This document shows positions 1 through 8,679 of a DNA stretch of 11,547 nt, one piece after another. The stretch is from Bacteroidales bacterium (lineage in GTDB: Bacteria; Bacteroidota; Bacteroidia; Bacteroidales; VadinHA17). The notes beneath the pieces were generated by a model, which saw only the letters and a list, made by a program, of their open reading frames with translations, was not told where the DNA came from and searched no databases. The stretch spans positions 1 to 11,547 of the forward strand of contig JABUEV010000034.1 in the NCBI GenBank assembly GCA_013314865.1, read 5' to 3'. Made by a program: the position numbers and the translations under genes. Each line of letters starts with the position of its first letter. The stretch's first letter is position 1.

Positions 1-1
1 T

Positions 2-532
2 AAGGATCGAATTGGGATAATAGGATGGAGTCATGGCGGACTCATTGCTCTTTTCAATATTTTCGAATATCCGCAGAATTACAAAGTAGCTTTTGCCGGA
101 GTTCCCGTCAGCGACCTTATAGCCAGAATGGGCTATAAGGATCAGGAATACCGCGACCTTTTTTCAGAACAGGCTGCTATTGGAAAACCTGCCGACCAGA
201 ATGTGGCTGAATACCGCAAAAGATCACCGGCCTGGCAGGTTAGCAGGTATCAGAACACCCCCCTTCTAATTCATACCAATACCAACGACGAGGATGTAAA
301 CGTGCTTGAAGTGGAACACCTTATTAAATCACTCAAGGCAGAAGGCAAAAAGAATTTTTCATATGAAATATTTAAAGACATGCCGGGCGGACATTCATTT
401 GACAGAATGGATTACCGCGAAGCAAAGGAAATAAGACTTAAAATATATAACTTCCTTAATAAATATCTCAATCCTCCTAAACCATTTAAGACAGTAAAGG
501 ATCTTCAAAAGGCAGGATACGGGTATTATTAA
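2..532 (+). CDS. S9 family prolyl oligopeptidase, C-terminal part (5' end outside window)
   Basis: The frame is open from base 2 and gives 176 residues, so only the end of the alpha/beta-hydrolase catalytic domain is present. The serine-nucleophile elbow GWSHGG is visible, with the Ser codon at 29-31. The likely catalytic Asp is in NDEDV (codon 287-289) and the catalytic His is in PGGHSF (codon 392-394). The order and spacing Ser, Asp, His match family S9 (prolyl oligopeptidase / dipeptidyl peptidase type). Bacteroidota members of this family are usually exported enzymes that cut small peptides after proline or a related residue. The N-terminal beta-propeller and any signal peptide lie outside the window, so subfamily and location cannot be settled. 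The first ATG inside the frame (128) lies downstream of the nucleophile and cannot be the true start. The stop is TAA at 530-532, and a heptamer array begins at the next base. Family assignment is firm; specificity is unknown. Confidence 0.9.
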   Translation, partial: KDRIGIIGWSHGGLIALFNIFEYPQNYKVAFAGVPVSDLIARMGYKDQEYRDLFSEQAAIGKPADQNVAEYRKRSPAWQVSRYQNTPLLIHTNTNDEDVNVLEVEHLIKSLKAEGKKNFSYEIFKDMPGGHSFDRMDYREAKEIRLKIYNFLNKYLNPPKPFKTVKDLQKAGYGYY

Positions 533-637
533 GGCAGTAGGCGGTAGGCAGCAGGCGGCAGGCAGTAGGCGGTAGGCAGTAGGCAGTAGGCGGTAGGCGG
601 CAGGCAGTAGGCAGTAGGTAGTAGGCAGTAGGAAGCA
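533..637 (+). repeat. Heptanucleotide tandem array, 15 units of consensus GGCRGYA
   Basis: Fifteen uninterrupted 7-bp units start at the base after the S9 peptidase stop codon. Thirteen units fit GGCRGYA: GGCAGTA seven times, GGCGGTA three times, GGCGGCA twice, GGCAGCA once. Unit 13 is GGTAGTA and unit 15 is GGAAGCA; the latter holds the only transversion. Units with Y=T create TAG with the next unit. Because 7 is not a multiple of 3, these TAGs fall in all three forward frames. The antisense strand of the array is open and gives a low-complexity translation rich in L, P, T, A and C, which is a repeat artefact and not a gene. Confidence 0.93.
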
Positions 638-644
638 GGCACAC

Positions 645-679
645 TTGTCCTCCGAAGCCTTGGCGAAAGAGGAGGGCGA
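645..679 (+). other. Imperfect stem-loop in the repeat spacer
   Basis: Bases 645-653 can pair with 671-679 to give nine pairs, two of them G-U, around a CCTCC/GGAGG core and a 17-base loop. The loop holds a small GCC-TT-GGC symmetry. No T tract follows, so it is not a standard intrinsic terminator. It sits between the heptamer and octamer arrays. The pairing is seen in the sequence; any function is unknown. Confidence 0.5.
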
Positions 680-681
680 AG

Positions 682-737
682 ATTCCGGAATTCCAATATT
701 CCAATATTCCAGGATTCAAAAATTCAAAAATTCAAAG
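682..737 (+). repeat. Octanucleotide tandem array, 7 units starting ATTC
   Basis: Seven consecutive 8-bp units run without a gap: ATTCCGGA, ATTCCAAT twice, ATTCCAGG, ATTCAAAA twice, ATTCAAAG. The first four base positions (ATTC) are invariant. Position 5 changes from C to A part-way, which divides the array into a four-unit ATTCC half and a three-unit ATTCA half. It has no coding potential. Confidence 0.85.
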
Positions 738-747
738 ATTTATGTTT

Positions 748-840
748 AAAACCTGCAAAACTGGCAAAACCTGTCCCGACGCCTCGGTCGGGATTTCGTC
801 CCGATCATAATCGGGACTCAACAAAACCTGGAAAACATTA
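748..840 (+). repeat. Nonanucleotide repeats (AAAACCTGN) split by a 48-bp hairpin block
   Basis: Three contiguous 9-bp units lie at 748-774 (AAAACCTGC, AAAACTGGC, AAAACCTGT). Two more lie at 823-840 (AAAACCTGG and the diverged AAAACATTA). Between them, 775-822 holds inverted-repeat sequence of different composition. The last unit ends 13 bases before the rlmN start codon. The arrangement suggests either insertion of the hairpin block into a nonamer array or repeat growth on both sides of it; the sequence alone does not decide. Confidence 0.7.
773..817 (+). repeat. Four-arm inverted-repeat block with two alternative foldings
   Basis: Four arms of about 8 bases follow one another: A 773-780, B 787-794, C 798-805, D 810-817. 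A and C carry TCCCGA; B and D carry TCGGGA. A pairs with B (seven Watson-Crick pairs plus a terminal G-U, 6-base loop). C pairs perfectly with D (8 bp, 4-base loop). Alternatively A pairs with D (7 bp) and encloses a B-C hairpin (786-793 with 799-806, one G-U, 5-base loop). It lies 36 bases upstream of rlmN and has no following T tract on the + strand. Confidence 0.8.
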
Positions 841-853
841 AGATCTTTACCAG

Positions 854-1879
854 ATGGAAAAGGAAAAACTGTTCGGAAAAACCCTCAACGAGTTGATAGC
901 TGTCACAAAGAGGCACGGCATGCCGGGATTTGCGGCAAAACAGCTGGCCGACTGGCTCTATAAAAAAGAAATACATTCCATCGAAGAGATGACCAATCTT
1001 TCAAAAAAGATGAGAGAATCACTCTCTTCTGAATACGACTATGGGCTGTCCGACCCGGTAAGGTCTGCAGAAAGTGCCGACGGCACAAAAAAATATCTTT
1101 TCAGGGTTCTGCATAATAAATATATTGAAACAGCTTATATTCCCGAAACCAATCGTGCCACTCTTTGTGTATCATCTCAGGCAGGCTGTAAAATGGGATG
1201 TGTGTTCTGCATGACCGGCAAGCAGGGTTTCCAGGGTAACCTGACGCCAAATGAAATACTCAACCAGTTCAGGAGCATTCCGGAATTTACAAAGCTTACC
1301 AATATCGTGTTCATGGGTATGGGAGAGCCTCTTGACAACCTCGATGAAGTGCTTAAAAGCCTGGATATACTGACCAGTGAATGGGGATTCGGATGGAGTC
1401 CTGCCCGTATCACGGTCAGTACAATAGGATTGGAAAAAGGCATCCGGGAATTTCTTGAAAAATCAAGATGCCATTTGGCCATAAGCCTTCATTCTCCATT
1501 TGCTGAAGAAAGACAACGGCTTATGCCGGTACAGAAGTCAAATGATTTCAAGTCGATCCTTGAAATAATAAAAAGTTCTGACATTAACCGGCAAAGAAGA
1601 ATTTCATTCGAATACATCCTCTTTAAAGGAATTAATGATTCTCCTGCACACGTGAAAGAGCTTGCCAGAATACTCAACGGCATCAGGTGCAGAATAAACC
1701 TGATACGCTTCCATCCGGTACCGGGACTGAATCTTGTGAGTCCCGATGACAAAGAAATAATCCGTTTCAGGGAAGCTCTAAATTCAAAAGGAATAGTAAC
1801 CACCATAAGGGCAAGCAGAGGCCTTGATATTCAGGCCGCATGCGGTCTTCTCTCAACACTTGAACTCAATAAATCATGA
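854..1879 (+). CDS. rlmN: Dual-specificity RNA methyltransferase RlmN
   Basis: This 341-residue radical-SAM enzyme methylates C2 of adenosine 2503 in 23S rRNA and of A37 in a subset of tRNAs, in the cytoplasm. The cluster motif CxxxCxxC is C112-C116-C119, binding the 4Fe-4S centre that cleaves S-adenosylmethionine. C105, seven residues before the first cluster cysteine, matches the conserved C118 of the E. coli enzyme. C330, in AACGLL near the C-terminus, matches the methyl-carrying C355. The radical-SAM signature GMGEPLDN follows at about residue 150. Length is normal and the protein looks complete. ATG at 854 is chosen because the N-terminal sequence is typical and the upstream DNA is repeat. 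No Shine-Dalgarno sequence is seen, as is common in Bacteroidota. The last bases overlap the start of dacB (ATGA), which points to co-transcription and perhaps coupled translation. Cfr is less likely from the typical chromosomal RlmN sequence and context. Confidence 0.97.
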   Translation: MEKEKLFGKTLNELIAVTKRHGMPGFAAKQLADWLYKKEIHSIEEMTNLSKKMRESLSSEYDYGLSDPVRSAESADGTKKYLFRVLHNKYIETAYIPETNRATLCVSSQAGCKMGCVFCMTGKQGFQGNLTPNEILNQFRSIPEFTKLTNIVFMGMGEPLDNLDEVLKSLDILTSEWGFGWSPARITVSTIGLEKGIREFLEKSRCHLAISLHSPFAEERQRLMPVQKSNDFKSILEIIKSSDINRQRRISFEYILFKGINDSPAHVKELARILNGIRCRINLIRFHPVPGLNLVSPDDKEIIRFREALNSKGIVTTIRASRGLDIQAACGLLSTLELNKS

Positions 1880-3324
1880 AGTCTCTTCAGAAAACTGTAA
1901 TATTGCTTCCTCTGCTGGCCATCGGTTTAAAACTCAATGCCCAGGATAACTTTATTACAAATTTTATCAAAGCACCATTCCTGAAGCATGGATCGGTGTC
2001 TCTTGCTGTTGTTGATGCCGGAACGGGTGAGCAGGTGGTTGCAGCCAATCCTGAAAAGAGTCTGGTCCCTGCATCAGTTGCCAAGCTTATCACTTCATCA
2101 GTTGCTCTGGAATTGCTTGGCCCGGATTATACCTTCAGAACTATTGCAGGCTATTCCGGCAAAATTGACGGGAAGAAAGGCACTCTCGAAGGGAATATCA
2201 TTATCAGAGGAGGAGGTGATCCTGCTCTTGGATCAGAGCACTTCAGGGACCATTACGGAGAGTTTATAGACAAATGGATCGCCGATATTCAGCGGCTTGG
2301 GATAAAAAGGATAGAAGGCAGAGTAATTGTCGACGATTCATATTACGACTACCAGCCTGTGCCCGGCAAATGGCTCTGGGAGGATGCAGGTAATTATTAC
2401 GGTGCCGGGGCTTTCGGACTTTCAATTTTTGACAATACTTACAGAATTTATTTCAATACCGGGTCGGCCGACGGATCTGTACGACTAATCCGGACTGAAC
2501 CTGAGGGATACGGAAAGACACTGGTAAACCGGTTGAAGGCAGAGGGGCAAAATGACCTTGGATATGTGTTTGCAGTACCTTATTCTTCAGGAGGATGGAT
2601 TGAGGGAACCATACCTGCCGGCAAAGAAGTCTTTATACTAAAAGCTTCAATACCTGATCCCCCTAAACTGCTTGCTGAAATAGTACATACAAAACTCACA
2701 TCTGCTGGAATTAAAATCAGCGGAGAGCCATCAACGACACGAATCCTGCCTGATGACAGCCTGAAAGAAATGGTGACTGTTTCCGAAACCGTATCTCCCC
2801 CTCTCAAAGACATTATCAGGGTACTGAATCACGAAAGCATAAATCTTTATGCTGAACATCTTCTGAAAGAAACAGGGAAAGTTACAGAAGGAGAGGGAAC
2901 TACATCTGCAGGCATCAAGAGCATCGGCAGTTTTTTAAAATCTGCAGGATTGGACACCGAAGGTCTGTTCCTTGCTGATGGCAGCGGCCTCTCTCCTCTT
3001 AATGGTGTTTCTGCAGAATTACTGACAGAACTGCTTGTATACATGAAAAATAAAAGCAAATGCTTCAGTGAATTCTATTCCTCTTTGCCTGATGCAGGAC
3101 AGGACGGAACACTCAAGAATTATTTCAGGGATGAGATATTTATCAATAATCTGAAAGCAAAAACAGGATCTATGACAAGGGTAAGAAGTTTTGCCGGGTA
3201 CTTCACTGCCTCATCAGGCAGGGAGATGGCTTTCAGTGTTCTTGTAAACAATTTCAGCGGACCTTCCAAAGAGGTGATATCTTCGATAGAAAATCTGATA
3301 AAGGAAATAATGCTTCAATATTAA
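1876..3324 (+). CDS. dacB: D-alanyl-D-alanine carboxypeptidase/endopeptidase, PBP4 type (family S13)
   Basis: This 482-residue penicillin-binding protein of class C removes the terminal D-Ala of peptidoglycan stem peptides and/or cuts D-Ala-mDAP cross-links in the periplasm. All three active-site motifs are present: SxxK as S67-V-A-K70, SxN as S321-I-N323, and KTGS at 429-432. The 254-residue gap between the first two motifs is the long insertion typical of S13. DGSGLS at 368-373 is another family feature. Residues 1 to about 22 form a signal peptide: basic start, leucine-rich core, then LNA before QD. No lipobox cysteine is present, so the protein is probably soluble or peripheral. The start overlaps the rlmN stop by 4 bp and needs no promoter of its own. 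The protein looks complete. The symbol dacB is used by homology to E. coli PBP4; the balance of carboxypeptidase and endopeptidase activity cannot be read from the sequence. Confidence 0.94.
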   Translation: MKSLQKTVILLPLLAIGLKLNAQDNFITNFIKAPFLKHGSVSLAVVDAGTGEQVVAANPEKSLVPASVAKLITSSVALELLGPDYTFRTIAGYSGKIDGKKGTLEGNIIIRGGGDPALGSEHFRDHYGEFIDKWIADIQRLGIKRIEGRVIVDDSYYDYQPVPGKWLWEDAGNYYGAGAFGLSIFDNTYRIYFNTGSADGSVRLIRTEPEGYGKTLVNRLKAEGQNDLGYVFAVPYSSGGWIEGTIPAGKEVFILKASIPDPPKLLAEIVHTKLTSAGIKISGEPSTTRILPDDSLKEMVTVSETVSPPLKDIIRVLNHESINLYAEHLLKETGKVTEGEGTTSAGIKSIGSFLKSAGLDTEGLFLADGSGLSPLNGVSAELLTELLVYMKNKSKCFSEFYSSLPDAGQDGTLKNYFRDEIFINNLKAKTGSMTRVRSFAGYFTASSGREMAFSVLVNNFSGPSKEVISSIENLIKEIMLQY

Positions 3325-3343
3325 AATCTGCCAGCCAATCTCT

Positions 3344-3351
3344 TATCTTTG
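3344..3351 (+). promoter_or_regulatory. Candidate Bacteroidota -7 box (TATCTTTG) before the DUF362 gene
   Basis: TATCTTTG is an exact match to the TAnnTTTG -7 element of Bacteroidota promoters. It lies 20 bp after the dacB stop. No good -33 TTTG/TTG is seen about 20 bases upstream, so the match may be chance or a weak internal promoter. If used, transcription would start near 3357-3359. The possible TTG start codon at 3349-3351 lies inside this box. Confidence 0.35.
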
Positions 3352-3411
3352 AAGCTTTTTATGGAGCAAATCATCCATAAAGGTGGAGGAAATGTATTTG
3401 TCAACAATAAA

Positions 3412-4536
3412 ATGAGTATGTTTAACAATAAGATAGCTCTAAGAAACTGCAAAGAATACGATTTTAATAAGATTTACAGTCATATCAGGGATATTTTTAA
3501 AATCTGTGACGGACCTGAGGTGCAAGGGAAACGAGTTCTCCTCAAGCCTAACATCCTTTCAGATTCTCCGCCCGAGAAATGTGTAACCACTCATCCTGTA
3601 GTGATTGAAGCCCTGATCAGGTTTTTGCAGGACAACGGGGCAACGGCTGTATATATAGGCGACTCGCCTGCAATTCATATCGGACGATTCAGACCTGCAA
3701 AATCGGGAATAATGGAGGTATGTAAAAAGACTGGCACTGAATGGATCAGCTTCACAACAAAATCCTCAGAGCTAAAGCTTAACAGGGGAAGCATTAAAGT
3801 TACATCTTGTATCAATGATGTTGACCTGATTATTTCTGTTCCCAAGCTTAAAAACCACGAGCTTGTATATTTCACCGGAGCTATAAAAAACACCCTTGGT
3901 CTGGTTCCCGGGTTTAATAAAACCAAACAGCATGCATTATACCAGGATCGCAACAGTTTCAGCCAATTTCTTGTTGATTTGAGTGAGGCAGTTACTCCTG
4001 ATTTTTTTATCATGGATGGTATTATGGGTATGGAAGGTGCCGGTCCTGCACAGGGTAGTCCATACAGCACAGGTGTTCTGATTGGATCTTCAAATCCTCT
4101 TGCCCTTGATATTATAGCCAGCTCTGTAGCTGGCTATGATCCGGCTGTGATTCCAACAAACAGGATTGCCCTCGCGAGGGGAAAGTGGCTTAAAGGAATT
4201 GATGATATAATCTATGACGGACCGGCCCTCAGCAGTGTAATAAAAAAGGATTTCAGAAGGATTCCGATAACAGGTTTTGCAAACATTTCGGTTAGGTTTC
4301 TGAGCAACAGGATAATTATGTTGAGGAAGCTTGAAAGGAGGCCGGTGTTTTTGAAAAACAAATGCACAGGATGCGGCGAATGTGTGAAAATCTGCCCGGA
4401 AAACGCTATTGATTTTCATCCCGCCGACAAGAAACACATAGTTCTCACTGACAGAAAATGCATAAGGTGCTATTGCTGCAGTGAGGTTTGCAGGTTTAAT
4501 GCAATAAAGGTCAGAATAAAGCCATTCGGGGTTTGA
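3412..4536 (+). CDS. DUF362 domain protein with C-terminal double 4Fe-4S ferredoxin module
   Basis: The start is uncertain. The frame is open from TTG at 3349, with ATGs at 3361, 3412 and 3418. ATG 3412 (374 residues) is chosen because sequence typical of the family begins right after it (NKIALRNC), and because the TTG lies inside a candidate promoter box. Residues from about 8 to 300 are DUF362, with the LLKPNIL segment near 43-49, a GDSP motif, and VPKLKNH followed by GAIKNTLGLVPG. The C-terminus has two CxxCxxCxxxC motifs: C318/C321/C324/C328 (the last followed by Pro) and C350/C353/C356/C360. This suggests two 4Fe-4S clusters and electron transfer. An additional Cys lies at 355. No signal peptide is clear from this start. 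DUF362 proteins have no single established reaction, so no substrate is assigned. The gene follows dacB by 24-87 bp depending on the start and converges with gyrB, 12 bp away. Confidence 0.88.
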   Translation: MSMFNNKIALRNCKEYDFNKIYSHIRDIFKICDGPEVQGKRVLLKPNILSDSPPEKCVTTHPVVIEALIRFLQDNGATAVYIGDSPAIHIGRFRPAKSGIMEVCKKTGTEWISFTTKSSELKLNRGSIKVTSCINDVDLIISVPKLKNHELVYFTGAIKNTLGLVPGFNKTKQHALYQDRNSFSQFLVDLSEAVTPDFFIMDGIMGMEGAGPAQGSPYSTGVLIGSSNPLALDIIASSVAGYDPAVIPTNRIALARGKWLKGIDDIIYDGPALSSVIKKDFRRIPITGFANISVRFLSNRIIMLRKLERRPVFLKNKCTGCGECVKICPENAIDFHPADKKHIVLTDRKCIRCYCCSEVCRFNAIKVRIKPFGV

Positions 4537-4548
4537 GACAGCCGCCTG

Positions 4549-6894
<2,346 letters not shown>

Positions 6895-8625
6895 TTACAG
6901 ACTGTAGGAAAATCCTATCATAAAATTGAACATCTGTGACGGATAATAAGCCCATTCATAATATCTGTTCCATGAGATATTATTGATCTTTGCCCAGAAC
7001 GAAAGAATTCGGGTATACCGGTATTCGGCACTTAATCCCAGGTTTAAATGTACCGGTTTTTCTATATATGGTTGTCCCGGACTTAAAGTCATCCAGCCTG
7101 TGGTGCTTTTCATCGACATTAGTTTTGAAGGGCCAAGCAGTGTAAAATCGGCTCCGGCAATTATTTTATCGCGCAGGTTATATTTAAGGGTTAATCTTCC
7201 ATCCCATTCAGGCTTATTCCAGGGATAATCATTGCCTGTGAGGGTGTACTTGTAGTAATTGGCTGAAGCAAGGAAAGAGACTCTTCTGGTAAACTCTCCG
7301 CTTAGTTCTCCATGTATGTTGAGCAATTCAGCATCATCGGGGCGCGGTATGAAATGGTTGCCGCGCTCTGCAGGAACAGATGCAGAATCAGGATGCACAA
7401 TATTTGCAAACAACAGCAAGTCGTTAATCATTGAATATGCAACAGACAGTTCATAATTGCCTCCTATCCCGCTGTTTCCTTTGAGTCCGGCTGAAATTAT
7501 CAGTGCATGATCTGTGTTCGGAAGCTTAAAAAGTGTACCGTCAGGTTTTATGAAAGGATTTATTCCTGATGCCTTTAAAGGATCATTCATCTCAAGTTTC
7601 CCGTTCAGCCCGGCAAAGAATTTGATATATTCCGGCACTATGTTGAATCCGAAAGTAACATCTGGATATAAATGAAGCTTTGCTGTACTGCTTACATTTC
7701 TCTCAAGCAGAAGCTGAAGTCCGATATTGAAATTCCATTGCCCGGTACTCCTGCGGAGAAATGGAGCGGCTGAAAAATAGTATTTCGGATGAGCAAGTAT
7801 AGAATCGGATAATCTGTAATACTGGTAACCGGCAGAAGCTCCGACATAGAATCCCTCGAACATCTTTGCCATTTTTCCTGAGATTCCTGCATGGTGCTGA
7901 TACAGGTATTCGCTGTTATGGAAATAATCATAATCAAGGTCAAAATCATAAGAAAAACTTGTTGAATCGAGATTGAGGGATGAAAAGGAAATATTCCCGC
8001 CAATATCATAATAAGAAATTTTAATGCTCTTCTTATCAGGGATATAAGGGAGAAGTTCCGGTGAATACCCGTAAGCATACCTTGTATTTTGAATCAGATT
8101 GACTGAACCACCGAGTATGCTTTTGTTAAAGAAATTCCTTGCAAAAAGAGAACCCTCATTCTCCATAAATCCTGCAAACACTCTCAGTTTATTTTCAAGA
8201 GGTACTTTGCCGTTTGATGAATAGTGGCGGCCGTAAAAACCTACCGCTCCCTTCCTTGATCTCTCGTTTGTTATGCTTATTTCAGCCAGCGGGGTGGAAT
8301 AATTTCCGAAACCGACTTTCACGTACGACTTATAGAGCTTCGGCAAAGGATCAGGCAGAAGTGATGCAGGCTTAATGGGTGCCAGTGTATATGCCGGTGA
8401 AAATGCATTGGGTCTGATCTCGTAACTGAATGATACCTTAACACTTGCTGTATCATTTATATCCGGCAAAAAGCTCTTTTTCCTGAAGTCAGCCAGGGAA
8501 GGTTTATAGGGATTGTATAATGTAATTTCCCTACGAAGATCAGCTTCCTGTTTATTGGCCTGTGAAAATGACGGCAGGAAAAGCAAGGAAATCAGTACAG
8601 TGGATAATATGTTTTTTTTCGTCAT
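6895..8625 (-). CDS. Outer-membrane beta-barrel protein, plug-less TonB-receptor-like
   Basis: The 576-residue protein has a clear signal peptide at residues 1 to about 23: MTKK, a hydrophobic LISLLFLP core, then SFSQA. A proline-rich periplasmic linker of about 75 residues (NPYKPSLADF to PLPKLYKSY) follows. From about residue 99 to the end it shows repeated alternating aromatic and glycine beta-strands (YVKVGFGNYSTP, FYGRHYSS, GASAGYQYYRL). The C-terminus ends in FNFMIGFSYSL, a typical last strand recognised by the BAM machinery. The segment WNRYYEWAYYPSQMFNF resembles the final strands of TonB-dependent receptors, but no plug domain or N-terminal TonB box was seen. Such proteins are often annotated as TonB-dependent receptors; the missing plug makes active TonB-driven transport doubtful. 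The start lies 54 bp after the TPR gene on the same strand, without a convincing promoter between, so the two are probably one operon. Ligand and role are unknown. Confidence 0.85.
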   Translation of the reverse strand: MTKKNILSTVLISLLFLPSFSQANKQEADLRREITLYNPYKPSLADFRKKSFLPDINDTASVKVSFSYEIRPNAFSPAYTLAPIKPASLLPDPLPKLYKSYVKVGFGNYSTPLAEISITNERSRKGAVGFYGRHYSSNGKVPLENKLRVFAGFMENEGSLFARNFFNKSILGGSVNLIQNTRYAYGYSPELLPYIPDKKSIKISYYDIGGNISFSSLNLDSTSFSYDFDLDYDYFHNSEYLYQHHAGISGKMAKMFEGFYVGASAGYQYYRLSDSILAHPKYYFSAAPFLRRSTGQWNFNIGLQLLLERNVSSTAKLHLYPDVTFGFNIVPEYIKFFAGLNGKLEMNDPLKASGINPFIKPDGTLFKLPNTDHALIISAGLKGNSGIGGNYELSVAYSMINDLLLFANIVHPDSASVPAERGNHFIPRPDDAELLNIHGELSGEFTRRVSFLASANYYKYTLTGNDYPWNKPEWDGRLTLKYNLRDKIIAGADFTLLGPSKLMSMKSTTGWMTLSPGQPYIEKPVHLNLGLSAEYRYTRILSFWAKINNISWNRYYEWAYYPSQMFNFMIGFSYSL

Positions 8626-8679
8626 GGCAAAACAGTTTCTTATTCTACCTTATTTCTTTTTGCAAATTTTTTCAGATGG

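Noticed and set aside
533..637. Possible CRISPR array
   Set aside because: Units are 7 bp and contiguous with no spacers, and no cas genes are present.
533..637. Possible G-quadruplex from regularly spaced GG pairs
   Set aside because: Only two-G runs with 5-base loops, which would give a weak two-tier structure at best; not supportable without a test.
486..719. Antisense open frame across the heptamer array, rich in L, P, T, A and C
   Set aside because: It is the reverse translation of the tandem repeat, is low in complexity, and overlaps the peptidase 3' end. There is no sign of a real gene.
4537..4548. Bidirectional terminator between the converging DUF362 and gyrB genes
   Set aside because: Only 12 bp lie between the stop codons and no stem with a T tract is visible in or beside them.
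8626..8679. Separate promoter for the barrel gene
   Set aside because: The closest box on the minus strand, AAAATTTG, mismatches TAnnTTTG at the first base and no -33 element is seen; co-transcription with the TPR gene is simpler.
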